Shown here: piece after piece, positions 17,607 through 27,159 of the stretch | Layout of the letters: every line of letters starts with the position of its first letter | How positions within the stretch are numbered: the first letter of the stretch is position 1 | Assembly: GCF_030813435.1 (NCBI RefSeq) | Contig: NZ_JAUSUG010000002.1 | Coordinates: 186,001-250,000 of the forward strand | Direction: 5' to 3' | DNA length: 64,000 nt | Source of the DNA: Evansella vedderi | Lineage (GTDB): Bacteria > Bacillota > Bacilli > Bacillales > Salisediminibacteriaceae | The notes under the pieces: generated by a model | What the model saw: only the letters and a program-made list of their open reading frames with translations | What the model was told of the DNA's origin: nothing | The model's database searches: none | Position numbers and translations under genes: made by a program

Positions 17607-19163
17607 TTATTCCCAGAACGCTTCATAAGCTTCAGCAAATTCTTGGAAAGATTCTTTAAACTGAGGAAGATTTCTTAGGTTCTCAATATATTCTTCAAAT
17701 TCATCCATGGTAATATTCCCAACGATAGCTTCTACAACTCTAGTTTCCCATTCATTTTGATATCTTGGCCATGCATCTACCCAAGTTTCTGAACGAAGAT
17801 ATGAAAATGGATTTACTTTGCCTATTTCTGCATAGTGTTCTGTATCTGCTAGCATGCGCTCATTGTATTCTTCAGGTGCATTTTTATCAACAATTTTCCA
17901 CCAATCATTATACGTCAATGGTAATGGTTGCTGAACCGATGACCCAATTTGTACTTCTCCTAATTCAGTCATTACTGGGTAGCCATTATCATCAAGCTCA
18001 TGATGAATCCCTTCATATCCATAGAAGATATCATGGAAAAATTCATGTGAATTTGTTTGTTCAAAGTAATCTAAAATACGAAGTACTTTTTCTTCCGACA
18101 ACTCATGTGACAACATAAGGGCACCAAAAACTCCTGATTCTAACATCACTGCAGGGCCAGCCGGTCCTTCTAACTCAATAACAATTACCTCTGCTTCAGG
18201 TGTGTGACGTTTAATAGATTCTTCAAACATCCATGCTCGCCAAATATTTCGAATATAAGAAGCTGCTTGCCCAGATTCAAATAACTCCTGTGTTTGTGTT
18301 CTACTAATACTTGCAAATTCCTGTGGCAAAATACCCCGAGCATATAGATCTGCAAAATATCCTACTGTTTCCACATAGGCAGGATGCATGTTAAAGTGAA
18401 TTAAACCGCCATCTTCGTCAAAGGCAGGATCAAAGGCACCAAAGCCGACCGCAAAAGCATCATGAATACCTGTTCCACCATAGGAGTGGACATAACCGAT
18501 AGTATCGTTTCTTCCTGTTCCATTAGGATCCTGTTTTACCATCGCCTCTAAAGCATCAGCGTATTCTTCTAGTGTAGTAGGTACAGGTAGCCCTAAATTG
18601 TCTAACCAATCTTTTCGGATTTTTATCCCTTGGTCAATACTTGGGCGATTACGACCAATACCATAAATCTCTCCGTTCATATTCATCATTCTCCATGCAT
18701 TAGGAGAAGCATTTTCCTTTAAATTAGGATAATTACTAAAATCACCTAAAAACTGTCCTATTTCCCAGAACGCACCATTATTAATTGCCCTTAATAAACT
18801 CGGACTGTTAATATTAGGAGCCCATAAAACATCCGGTAGAGCACCAGATGATAATACAAGATCAAACTTTGTATTAAAATCCCCTGACGGTACCCATTCA
18901 ATATTTAATTTCGTATTTGTGCGTTCTTGGAACTCTGTCCAGTATTCGTTATTCATATCTGGAACTTCTTCGAACAAAGGTAGAATCATGCTAATTTCAA
19001 GAGGTTCTTCATTAACTATTTCATTATCACTGTCACTCTCGGTATTATTGGAAGGCGTGTCAGTGTCCCCCCCATCCGCAGTTCCATCCGTTTCATCACT
19101 GCAAGCTACCAACATTCCAAATATTAATACAACGGCTAATATTAAACCAAGTAACTTATTCAT
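17607..19163 (-). CDS. Extracellular solute-binding lipoprotein, LplA-like
   Basis: About 518 residues. The ATG at 19163 follows GGGGGAAT and starts a lipoprotein signal ending in MLVAC (Cys about residue 21), then an acidic Asp/Thr/Ser-rich linker. The mature protein has the family-1 pattern (FNTKFDLVLSSGALPDVLW, MNMNGEIYGI, GIKIRKDWLDNLGL) of the long LplA/YtcQ binding proteins that capture oligosaccharides. The frame extends 18 codons further upstream without a signal-like start, so I reject that extension. It follows the two permease genes and completes the importer; the energising ATPase is presumably encoded elsewhere. Confidence 0.92.
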   Translation of the reverse strand: MNKLLGLILAVVLIFGMLVACSDETDGTADGGDTDTPSNNTESDSDNEIVNEEPLEISMILPLFEEVPDMNNEYWTEFQERTNTKLNIEWVPSGDFNTKFDLVLSSGALPDVLWAPNINSPSLLRAINNGAFWEIGQFLGDFSNYPNLKENASPNAWRMMNMNGEIYGIGRNRPSIDQGIKIRKDWLDNLGLPVPTTLEEYADALEAMVKQDPNGTGRNDTIGYVHSYGGTGIHDAFAVGFGAFDPAFDEDGGLIHFNMHPAYVETVGYFADLYARGILPQEFASISRTQTQELFESGQAASYIRNIWRAWMFEESIKRHTPEAEVIVIELEGPAGPAVMLESGVFGALMLSHELSEEKVLRILDYFEQTNSHEFFHDIFYGYEGIHHELDDNGYPVMTELGEVQIGSSVQQPLPLTYNDWWKIVDKNAPEEYNERMLADTEHYAEIGKVNPFSYLRSETWVDAWPRYQNEWETRVVEAIVGNITMDEFEEYIENLRNLPQFKESFQEFAEAYEAFWE

Positions 19164-19357
19164 AGATTTAATTCCCCCTATTGTATATTTTACAAAAATT
19201 AAAAGAAAAAAAATCAAATTTTCCTAACCATCTAGATTTTGTCCTTTTGATGTGTAAGACATTTAGAGTGTTGGAATCATTTTACCACTTTCATTCATTT
19301 TTGCTTCCAAAAAACAACTAACGAAACTCCTTTCTATGATTATAAAAGCCCCCCTGC

Positions 19358-20245
19358 TTACCCTTTAACAGAACCTAACATCACCCCTTTTGCGAAGTAT
19401 TTTTGCAGGAATGGATAAATAACTAATATTGGTAACATAGCCAATACAATTGATGCCATTCTAATCGTTTCCTGTGGTAATGCTGCTTGTTCACCTGAAG
19501 ATCCAGCCTGTGCAACTGCATCTGACCCTGAGTCAATAACAAGGGTTTTAATTAAGACTTGTAATGTCCACTTAGAAGAATCTGTTAAGTAAATCATGGC
19601 GTTAAAATAAGTGTTCCAGTGAGCGACAGCAAAAAACAAGGTGAAAGCTGCTATAGCAGGCATAGACAATGGAATAATGATCCTTAAAAATACACCAATA
19701 TCGTTACAACCATCGATTCTGGCTGCCTCCTCCAACTCTATAGGAATAGAGTCCATAAAGCTTTTGACCACGATTAAGCTCCATGCATTGGTTAAGTTTA
19801 TTAAAATCAACGCCCAGTGGGAATTAATTAATCCTAATCCCTGAACGAGAATATAATTAGGTACAATACCCGCATTAAATACTAAGGTAAATACAACAGC
19901 ATAAAGGATAAACGTTCGCCCAGGTAGTGTTTTCTTCGTTAACCCATAAGCCATTGTAAAAGTTACTATAATATTAAATATTGTTCCTACTATAGTGATA
20001 TAGGCTGTATTTTTTAATGAATTTAAAAAACTATTCGTCGATAATAAATAGGCATAGGATGCTAGAGAAAATTGTTCTGGAATTATCCTGAATTGAAATG
20101 GAACATACACCTCAGGATCTGTAAGTGAAACACTTACGACATATAGAAAGGGAGCTAAACAAATAAACGAGAATAATACTATCGATCCGTATATAAAATA
20201 GTCCCCAATTGTCATACGTTTGGATAATACAAAGCTCACATACAA
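19358..20245 (-). CDS. Carbohydrate ABC transporter permease, LplC/YtcP-like
   Basis: About 295 residues with six hydrophobic segments and the inner-membrane permease EAA-type loop (ELEEAARIDGCNDIGVFLRIIIPLSMPAI) that docks the ATPase. The C-terminus RYFAKGVMLGSVKG-like ending is typical of this half of the transporter. AGGAGG stands six bases before the ATG. It is the second permease of the importer and lies between the first permease and the binding protein, with modest gaps that are consistent with one transcript. Confidence 0.92.
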   Translation of the reverse strand: MYVSFVLSKRMTIGDYFIYGSIVLFSFICLAPFLYVVSVSLTDPEVYVPFQFRIIPEQFSLASYAYLLSTNSFLNSLKNTAYITIVGTIFNIIVTFTMAYGLTKKTLPGRTFILYAVVFTLVFNAGIVPNYILVQGLGLINSHWALILINLTNAWSLIVVKSFMDSIPIELEEAARIDGCNDIGVFLRIIIPLSMPAIAAFTLFFAVAHWNTYFNAMIYLTDSSKWTLQVLIKTLVIDSGSDAVAQAGSSGEQAALPQETIRMASIVLAMLPILVIYPFLQKYFAKGVMLGSVKG

Positions 20246-20311
20246 AACCTCCTTTATACTAGTACTAGTAGTCTTAAAACTTTTAAAAATAATTGTTGAT
20301 TCAATTAGTAT

Positions 20312-21277
20312 TTAAAATATTCCTTCATTACCGAATTTTTTGGAAAGCCAGTTCGCTCCTAATACTAGAATAAGCCCTACAATACCTTTAAACATACCTA
20401 CTGCAACACCAATACTTGTATCTCCCCTTAAGATCCCTTGAGTAAAAGCGTAAGTATCAAATACATCCCCCACGTTCATAACTAGAGGGTTTAGCATTAA
20501 TAATATTTGCTCAAATCCAACATCCATCATGCTTCCTAAGCGTAAAATGAGAAGGATGATTATAACATGACGAATAGCTGGTAAGGTAATATGCCAAATT
20601 TGTCTCATACGACTTGCCCCATCTACAACAGCAGCCTCGTATAAGCTAGGATTTACACTGGCAATTGCAGCTAAAAATATAATTGTTCCCCAACCAGCAT
20701 CTTTCCAAATACTTTGAAATGTGATAATGACCCAAAACCATTTATCACTAGTTAAGAATGAAATTCTAAAATCAAACATGCTTCCCAAAATTTTGTTAAT
20801 AGCACCAATATCAGTAGATAGCATAAAAAAGGTTAAACCAACTACAACTACCCAAGATAAGAAATGGGGTAAATATACAATCGATTGGTTAACACGTTTA
20901 AATACTTCATGACGAATTTCATTGAGCATAATCGCTAATATAATTGGAACAGGAAAATATAAAATCAAGCTTAAAAAATTAATAACCAGAGTATTTCGTA
21001 ACAATGTATAAAAATAATCAAAAGTAAATAGATCGATAAAATGTTTAAAACCTACCCAAGGACTTCCCCAAATCCCCTGAAAGGGGTTATAGTCTTGGAA
21101 GGCAATTAAGAGACCCCACATTGGAGCATAACGAAAGACAAGAAAATATAGGATTCCGGGAAGCATCAATAAGTAAAAAAACTTATGTTGTACTATACGC
21201 CCCCATAATCTTTTGAGCCTAGATTGATTCATTTTTAAGGGAACTTGTTTTTTGGGGGATAATTCCATTTCTGGCAT
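20312..21277 (-). CDS. Carbohydrate ABC transporter permease, LplB/YtcO-like
   Basis: About 321 residues. A cytoplasmic N-terminal extension of about 30 residues precedes six membrane segments, and the EAA-type loop reads YEAAVVDGASRMRQIWHITLP. AAAGGAG precedes the ATG. It begins 12 bases after the dehydratase stop, so the enolase-superfamily enzyme and importer are one operon, linking the substrate to an imported sugar acid or oligosaccharide. Confidence 0.92.
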   Translation of the reverse strand: MPEMELSPKKQVPLKMNQSRLKRLWGRIVQHKFFYLLMLPGILYFLVFRYAPMWGLLIAFQDYNPFQGIWGSPWVGFKHFIDLFTFDYFYTLLRNTLVINFLSLILYFPVPIILAIMLNEIRHEVFKRVNQSIVYLPHFLSWVVVVGLTFFMLSTDIGAINKILGSMFDFRISFLTSDKWFWVIITFQSIWKDAGWGTIIFLAAIASVNPSLYEAAVVDGASRMRQIWHITLPAIRHVIIILLILRLGSMMDVGFEQILLMLNPLVMNVGDVFDTYAFTQGILRGDTSIGVAVGMFKGIVGLILVLGANWLSKKFGNEGIF

Positions 21278-21289
21278 AGTATCACTCCT

Positions 21290-22381
21290 TTAATTAAGCT
21301 GTGAAATCTTGTAATCTGCTTTTTTCAACCAGTCTTCATTAATTCCTACTCCCCAACCAGGCTTTTTGGGGATTTCCACCATACCGTCCTTCACTTCTAG
21401 TACAGGATAGAATAGATTTTCCGTCCACGGAGTTTTTTCAATACTAAACTCCAAATACGGTCCAGCATTTTTCAATGCCCCTAACAGATGTAATGTGAAG
21501 ACGGTTACCATTGATAAATTTGCAGCGTGAGGAGTACATGGAAGACCAGCCTCTGCCGCCATTTTAGCCACACGCAATGTTCTAGAGAGTCCTCCAAGGT
21601 AACAAACATCCGGTTGAACTATATCAACTGCCTTTAAGTCAATTAGCCGTCTCCACTGCGCTAAACAATTATCCTGTTCCCCCCCAGCTACAGGAATTGT
21701 TAATGCCCTAGTAACTTCTGCAGTCCATTCAATTTCTGGATAGGGGCAAGGCTCCTCGAAATGTCCTACGTTATATTGTTCGAGCATTTTACCAACTTCA
21801 ATAGCTCTATCAGGGGTATATCCACTGTTAGCATCCACTAATAATGCAATGTCTTCTCCAATGGCCTGTCGTACTGTTGGGACAATTTCTTCTGTTCTTC
21901 CAGGCCAAACATCAACATTCTTTCCGAAGTTATTCCCTATTCTAATCTTGAAAGCGCGGTATCCATCCTTTTGCTTCAATAATTTAAGACGGTCTGCTTC
22001 ATCTTGAGGAGTTATATCCCTCCTCATACTTGAACCATAAGCTTGGATTGGTCTGATTTCACCACCTAAGAGTTCACAAACACTCTTTCCCTCTAGTTTT
22101 CCTTTCAGATCCCATAAAGCTGTGTCCACTCCTCCAACAGCTCTACAAATATAGGAACCTGGAAATTTATGCTCTGCTTCTATACACCTATCTACAATTC
22201 CGTCAATATCCATTGGATCCTGTCCAAGAACATGTTGAGCTATTTGTTGATGGAGGACAAGCGATGAAATATTTGCATGATAGGGAGCAATTTGGCCATA
22301 TCCTTCCTCCCCGTTATCCGTTACTACACGAACAATAGATATTTCTTTAGTGGAATAAGTTTCAATACTTTGTATTTTCAA
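21290..22381 (-). CDS. Enolase superfamily sugar-acid dehydratase, mandelate racemase/muconate lactonizing type
   Basis: About 363 residues. A capping domain is followed by a barrel carrying FKIRIGN (the K-x-K position reads K-x-R), metal ligands in LLVDANSGY, HFEEPCPYP and AGGEQDN, and the general-acid His in CTPHAANL after QPDVCYLGG. Members dehydrate aldonates or aldarates such as galactonate, glucarate or fuconate. The start is TTG, preceded by GGAGGGG. It is the first gene of the importer operon and near a dehydrogenase, consistent with sugar-acid catabolism. The precise substrate cannot be read from these motifs. Confidence 0.88.
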   Translation of the reverse strand: MKIQSIETYSTKEISIVRVVTDNGEEGYGQIAPYHANISSLVLHQQIAQHVLGQDPMDIDGIVDRCIEAEHKFPGSYICRAVGGVDTALWDLKGKLEGKSVCELLGGEIRPIQAYGSSMRRDITPQDEADRLKLLKQKDGYRAFKIRIGNNFGKNVDVWPGRTEEIVPTVRQAIGEDIALLVDANSGYTPDRAIEVGKMLEQYNVGHFEEPCPYPEIEWTAEVTRALTIPVAGGEQDNCLAQWRRLIDLKAVDIVQPDVCYLGGLSRTLRVAKMAAEAGLPCTPHAANLSMVTVFTLHLLGALKNAGPYLEFSIEKTPWTENLFYPVLEVKDGMVEIPKKPGWGVGINEDWLKKADYKISQLN

Positions 22382-22457
22382 TTTCGGATCCCCTCCAGAC
22401 CTTTAATTGATAAATTAACTTACCATTAATCAATTCTCGCTTTCGTTACGACCACTT

Positions 22458-22563
22458 TGAAAACGCTTACCTATGAGTTTATTTTTACTGTTTATAAAAC
22501 TGCATTCAACAGACAGGTTTTGCTCCTTGCACAAAATTTACCTGATATCAAAAGATGTCTTGT
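22458..22563 (-). promoter_or_regulatory. Promoter region of the dehydratase-importer operon: cre-like site and inverted repeat
   Basis: Going toward the gene on the minus strand there is an inverted repeat AGACATCTTTTG/CAAAACCTGTCT whose proximal arm abuts TTGAAT (-35). A 16-base spacer and TAAAAA (-10) follow, then a cre-like GTAAGCGTTTTC near the start of transcription. The same order and spacing recurs upstream of 26671, including CAACAGACAG. It suggests activation by the local AraC-type regulator and CcpA repression. Confidence 0.6.
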
Positions 22564-22745
22564 TTGTTAAATTCAGCTTATTCACAAAGAACTTTAGCTC
22601 AATCTCTATTTCCCAAACGATCAAATACCTTATTTAGTACATGTCAATAATTGACCTTAAGTAGGATTGGACGAATTATATAAAAGGGTAAATTTAATTA
22701 TTTATTCCGCAAGAAATATGTTTCCGTGGAAAGATTATAAGTAAA

Positions 22746-22782
22746 GGGTGATTCAAAAGGTACAATACCTTTTGAATCACCC
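22746..22782 (-). terminator. Terminator of the dehydrogenase-YciI gene
   Basis: A perfect 17-bp stem, GGGTGATTCAAAAGGTA with its complement, surrounds a three-base loop. It lies 30 bases after the gene's stop. Confidence 0.85.
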
Positions 22783-22811
22783 TCAAATTAATGCACTTCC
22801 AGTTAACGTTT

Positions 22812-23969
22812 TTATAATCCGGGAACCATGTCCCATTCATGAATTTCATAATCACGGGCTCCATTAATAATATATGGATCTTGCTTTACCAATTCTTCTA
22901 CTTCCTTTTGTGAATGACCGTAATAAATTACGAGTCCTCCTGCACCATCGACAAACCTACCGTTTGCATGTAGTACCCCTTCATTCCTTCTTTTATCCAA
23001 AAATTTAAGATGTTCTGAACGATAAACTTGGCTCTTCTCAACATCTTTCATCGGTAAAAAAACAGCAAAGGTTTTAACAGGTGACGCACTTCTCCCTTTC
23101 TCGTCCTGTTGTAGCTGGTATTCCATCATGGCAGACATATCTTTATTTTTTAAATCCATCTGACAAGCTCTTTTTACTAAGTTGTTTATGCGGCTACCCA
23201 AAGGAATTTGTACTTTACTCTCTGAAGCTAGTTCTGATACTAATCCTAAATCTTTACTTAAAAGGTTAAGGGCGAAACCAGGTGTGTACTCTTCTTTAGC
23301 GATAAAATCATTAAAGTGTCGCTGTAAAACACTACTTTGTGCAAGGCTTGCACTTAATACATCTACTGTTTGCTGCATGTCTAGGCCATTCCGCTTTGCT
23401 AAAGCGAGGGCCTCACTAACTGCCTGAGTATGAAGTGCCACCATTAATTGGTTAATCAGTTTAACTAAGGAACCACTTCCACTACTCCCAATATAGTTTA
23501 CCTTTTTCCCCATGCCTTCAAAGACTGTTTTTACCTTCTGAAAAATATTTTCGTCTCCCCCCACCATTATACTTAACGTTCCAGCTTTAGCCCCTGAAGT
23601 CCCCCCACTCACAGGAGCGTCTAAATAGTGGATCCCTCTTTTCAATAATTCCCCATACAACTCTCGATTTAAGGAAGGACTTACCGTACTACAGTCTATA
23701 ACAACTAAATCTTCATGCCCATGTAAAAGTAGTCCTCCTTCGTTTAAGTAAACATCTCTTACATCAGTTGGGAGCGGTAAGCACGTAATAACCACATCCA
23801 TTTCTTTAGCTAATATGCTGATAGAACTACTAATCTTCCCTCCAACTTCAAGAAATCTTTTTTCCGCTTCCTTACTTCTATTTAAGCCGACTACATCAAA
23901 ACCTGCCTTCAATAAATTTTTAGCCATCGGTAAACCCATGTTCCCCAAACCTATAAAACCAATTTTCAT
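22812..23969 (-). CDS. 3-hydroxyisobutyrate/tartronate-semialdehyde-type dehydrogenase fused to a YciI domain
   Basis: 385 residues against about 290 for ordinary family members. Residues 1-290 show the NAD(P) motif IGFIGLGNMGLPMAKNLL, the substrate segment DAPVSGGTSGAKAGTLSIMV and the catalytic Lys in GSLVKLINQLMV. Residues about 300-385 (VKTFAVFLPM, HLKFLDKRRNEG, then a Gly-rich turn and YIINGARDYEIHEWDMV) match the small YciI-like fold. AGGAGG precedes the ATG. It lies 83 bases after the 872-residue glycosidase-like gene, with a terminator between them. Reduction of an aldehyde from sugar-acid breakdown is plausible; the role of the YciI part is unknown. Confidence 0.85.
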   Translation of the reverse strand: MKIGFIGLGNMGLPMAKNLLKAGFDVVGLNRSKEAEKRFLEVGGKISSSISILAKEMDVVITCLPLPTDVRDVYLNEGGLLLHGHEDLVVIDCSTVSPSLNRELYGELLKRGIHYLDAPVSGGTSGAKAGTLSIMVGGDENIFQKVKTVFEGMGKKVNYIGSSGSGSLVKLINQLMVALHTQAVSEALALAKRNGLDMQQTVDVLSASLAQSSVLQRHFNDFIAKEEYTPGFALNLLSKDLGLVSELASESKVQIPLGSRINNLVKRACQMDLKNKDMSAMMEYQLQQDEKGRSASPVKTFAVFLPMKDVEKSQVYRSEHLKFLDKRRNEGVLHANGRFVDGAGGLVIYYGHSQKEVEELVKQDPYIINGARDYEIHEWDMVPGL

Positions 23970-24015
23970 GTACGTACCTCCTAGGTAAATTATTTTCTAC
24001 TAAAGTATAAAAAAG

Positions 24016-24046
24016 GGGTATGAAGTAAAAGATTCGCTTCATACCC
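24016..24046 (-). terminator. Terminator of the 872-residue glycosidase-like gene
   Basis: GGGTATGAAG pairs with CTTCATACCC, followed on the minus strand by CTTTTTT. It is seven bases past the stop. Confidence 0.85.
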
Positions 24047-24052
24047 ACTTTT

Positions 24053-26671
24053 TTACATGGACTGTCGTATTACAAAGTAAGGTTGATTTGAGAGAGTATT
24101 TTCAAAACCGGGATACTGTCTTTTTTCGTTCCGGTCATCCTCCACCTCAAAATAATAAACTAATGGATACAAGCTATCAGTGTACGATGATGGAATAGTC
24201 GAGGTAAATTCATTTCCTTTTCGTTCCATTGTCACAGACTTATAACCTTCTGCTTGATTCACCCTACGGTACTTCATGGTAACCTTTCCTTGGTCTGTCC
24301 CATGTAATTGTAATGCAATAGAAACATCGTCCCCTCTTTGAAAAATTAATGGAGGTGTATGTTCGACAGAAATTTCCTTAGCCTTAGACTTACCATTTAA
24401 CCATACCGTAGCCCTTTCTAGTGCCTCAGTAGAGGGTTCCGTTATAATAAACTGTGTTTGTTTCTCCATTCGCTTCATATCCTCTTCAATGCCTTCGATC
24501 CTATCAGTCCAATGTCCTCGCATATATGGAACATAACCGAAGGTAATATCATTTGTATAAATCGATCTCGTAACATCAGCTATTTTTTCATATTCATCTC
24601 TCGCTTTTCTATAATAGAAAAGTGCTTTATCTAGCAATTCCTTTGCTCCAACTTTTTCATAGAAAGCATAGGCCGTAGCAGCTCTAAACTTATTAGCAAA
24701 AAACAATCCCATGTGAATTTGTACTTCAACATCAATCGCCAACCTTCTAAAGGAAGGATCACGTTTATCTTTTATGAGCTCATTAGCCTTTACTAAATTT
24801 TGTTTAGCGGACTTCGCCAAATCCTCTAAAATAGCGGCTGTTTCAATTGGTGAAATTTTACTTGATTTTTGATTGTTCATCATATCTTCTGTAAATTCAT
24901 CAATTCGGTAGAATAACTCCGGGTCTAATGGACTAGCTACATTAAAGGTGTCAGGGTGTCGCCCATCACAATGGTATTCCGGCTTACCATCTGTGTCGAT
25001 GATAAATATATTACTATATATTTCCGGCCAATAATGATTGTTTGCAACAGACGGCATATGAGCTAACGTTATTAAAGGTAAGATTTTACTAGCATATTTT
25101 AATGAATTCTCACTAGCCTCTGCTGCTTTTGCAAATTCGTTTCTTAAATAACGTTGCCATGTTTCTTGGTTGGCATCCGGATTATATAATAAACGACCCC
25201 ATAGACGATAACTGTAGCGATACTTTTTCCAATCATTTATCCCCAGTCGTAAAGCCGGATCAATATACGGATCCCTACCTGAAGGTGTTTCACTCGTTTT
25301 ACGGGACTTAAAAGACAGGGGTTCCATTAATTCGATCCCCTTGGATCCACAAAAGCTTCCTGCACGACCATAACCTGCGGCTATTTCCGGGTCCCCCCAT
25401 AAAAGAACCCTTTGAGTTCCTGGCCAAATACGGAAAAACATCTCATAATTACGATCCTCTTTCAAGAAATCAGCATATCCATATCTAGTGAACCTTCTAG
25501 ATGTGGTTGTAATAATCATCTTTCCAGCCTCCGGCGTCGGGTCTACCGGTAACTCAGTCTCTCGAATAGCTGCTTGGTGATAAGGTAGAGCCATGTGCTC
25601 TGCCCAAAATTTTGGTGAAATTGTAAAGGGTACTCCATTTTCTTCTGCTACCTGTAACAGTTCATCATCAATTCCCTTTGGATGTAAATCTAGATTTATA
25701 GTACGATCCGATAAAGCTACCCCTTTTAACACTACTTTCCAAAATAAATGTGCTGGTTCAGGAATCCCACTCTCGTAGTGGACTCGTATAGTCAATCCAT
25801 CAATTTCTGGACATTCCTCTAATAACGTTTTTATAGCATCACGACAATAGGTTGCATGATTATCATCATTGACTCCATTTATTCGATAGCGTAGATCAGG
25901 GCTCTCCTCCGGTTCATACGTATGTGTCCAAAGGCCTAAATGAAACTCAATTCCTCTTCGATTAGCTTCTTGACCTATAAATCGAAGCATGTTTAAATTT
26001 TTGTTTCTTTCTTCGATAGACAATCCTTCTACATATACATTGTAGCCCGGTACGGAAACAAGGAATGGATAAGCAAAGCAGAAATAGAAATCTTTAATGT
26101 CTGGATCGTGTCCATTATCATAACCCATGCCTAATGCCAAACTAAATCGATTAAATCGATGAGTGGCTAGTTCTGTTAAGTATTCACGCCAAAAATCTTT
26201 ATTATAAAACCACAATTTATCTGTATGTTCATTTACAAATAAACGCTTAACACTACGTATGGTATTAGCAGGTTTTTCATTTACCGGCAGGAAATTCTCT
26301 AATTCTAGTAATGGGTCTTCAGCATGTTTTATACAATCACAAACTTCAAGAAGCCCATAAACGATTGCTCGAGAGTCAGCACCTGTTATAACCAATCCAG
26401 GATTATCATTTATTTTAACTGGATTAATAACAATGGACTCCGCTTCAACGGGCGGATGAGGATCTAGTGAATTATCATTCAAATTACCAACTACCACAGT
26501 AAAAACTGTCCCTTCATCCTCCACTATTTCGTTGGATAGATTAACATGGAACCATTTTGATTCTAATGTTTCTTTTAATTGCTCAACAGCCCAATCGATT
26601 TGTGGATTTACATTAACTTGATCTTCCAAATTGCAAATGATAGCTATCTGTTTTCCAATATTGCTTGTCAA
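24053..26671 (-). CDS. Uncharacterised glycosidase-like protein, GH67/GH115-like N-terminal fold (paralogue 2)
   Basis: 872 residues, no signal peptide. The N-terminal domain ends in LVITGADSRAIVYGLLEV, shared in form with the 712-residue paralogue and with the GH115 protein at 34283. The barrel-like middle contains HRFNRFSLALGMGYD, GLTIRVHYESGIPEP (a candidate acidic active-site segment) and WAEHMALPYHQ. A helical region with LWGRLLYNPD follows, then a beta-rich C-terminal domain of about 150 residues absent from paralogue 1. The start is TTG after GGGAGGGG. It is the first gene from its own promoter, which closely resembles the dehydratase promoter. Probably a cytoplasmic enzyme acting on an imported oligosaccharide; the linkage is unknown. 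Confidence 0.6.
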   Translation of the reverse strand: MTSNIGKQIAIICNLEDQVNVNPQIDWAVEQLKETLESKWFHVNLSNEIVEDEGTVFTVVVGNLNDNSLDPHPPVEAESIVINPVKINDNPGLVITGADSRAIVYGLLEVCDCIKHAEDPLLELENFLPVNEKPANTIRSVKRLFVNEHTDKLWFYNKDFWREYLTELATHRFNRFSLALGMGYDNGHDPDIKDFYFCFAYPFLVSVPGYNVYVEGLSIEERNKNLNMLRFIGQEANRRGIEFHLGLWTHTYEPEESPDLRYRINGVNDDNHATYCRDAIKTLLEECPEIDGLTIRVHYESGIPEPAHLFWKVVLKGVALSDRTINLDLHPKGIDDELLQVAEENGVPFTISPKFWAEHMALPYHQAAIRETELPVDPTPEAGKMIITTTSRRFTRYGYADFLKEDRNYEMFFRIWPGTQRVLLWGDPEIAAGYGRAGSFCGSKGIELMEPLSFKSRKTSETPSGRDPYIDPALRLGINDWKKYRYSYRLWGRLLYNPDANQETWQRYLRNEFAKAAEASENSLKYASKILPLITLAHMPSVANNHYWPEIYSNIFIIDTDGKPEYHCDGRHPDTFNVASPLDPELFYRIDEFTEDMMNNQKSSKISPIETAAILEDLAKSAKQNLVKANELIKDKRDPSFRRLAIDVEVQIHMGLFFANKFRAATAYAFYEKVGAKELLDKALFYYRKARDEYEKIADVTRSIYTNDITFGYVPYMRGHWTDRIEGIEEDMKRMEKQTQFIITEPSTEALERATVWLNGKSKAKEISVEHTPPLIFQRGDDVSIALQLHGTDQGKVTMKYRRVNQAEGYKSVTMERKGNEFTSTIPSSYTDSLYPLVYYFEVEDDRNEKRQYPGFENTLSNQPYFVIRQSM

Positions 26672-26764
26672 AATAACCCCTCCCTATAATTTAATTTCTC
26701 ATTTTAGTTCCATACTTATATATCCGTGTTAAGTATAGAAACTATATGTTGAAAACTTCGTTGA

Positions 26765-26868
26765 GAAAGCGTTTACTTTCCATTTCTATTTTTATTGATC
26801 GTTTAACTGCGTTCAACAGACAGCTTTTGTTTTTAAAATTATGCTGATCCTACATCAAAAGTTGTCTT
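26765..26868 (-). promoter_or_regulatory. Promoter region of the 872-residue gene: cre-like site and inverted repeat
   Basis: The minus strand shows an inverted repeat AGACAACTTTTG/CAAAAGCTGTCT adjoining TTGAAC (-35), a 16-base spacer, TAAAAA (-10), then a cre-like GTAAACGCTTTC. The layout matches the region at 22458-22563, including the word CAACAGACAG and a gap of about 28 bases between the cre and the repeated block. Confidence 0.6.
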
Positions 26869-27159
26869 CTCTAATTACTACTTTACAAATAATCCCCAGA
26901 CATTAGGGGCTTTATTTAAATGGAAAGAATTGATGTACATAATAAATGTCAATAGTTGTCTTGTTAGACCAAAAGAGACTTTCTACTTTGATGCAGACTT
27001 ATTTGCTCCAGGAGCCAAAATAGATAAAATTCCCTCTTGCTTGAAATTAATTGGTTGCCATTAATCTTCTTTTGAAAGAGCTTATTCCCAACGTTGACAG
27101 CGTAAAGTTATTCAAAGTTGCAATTTCGCTTGCTTCTCTTCAGAAGCACGAACTAAATA

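Noticed and set aside
12600-26671. A rhamnogalacturonan utilisation locus (yes/yte type)
   Set aside because: The YesL, Lpl importer and AraC sensor fit, but no unsaturated rhamnogalacturonyl hydrolase, lyase or esterase is visible; the substrate is left open.
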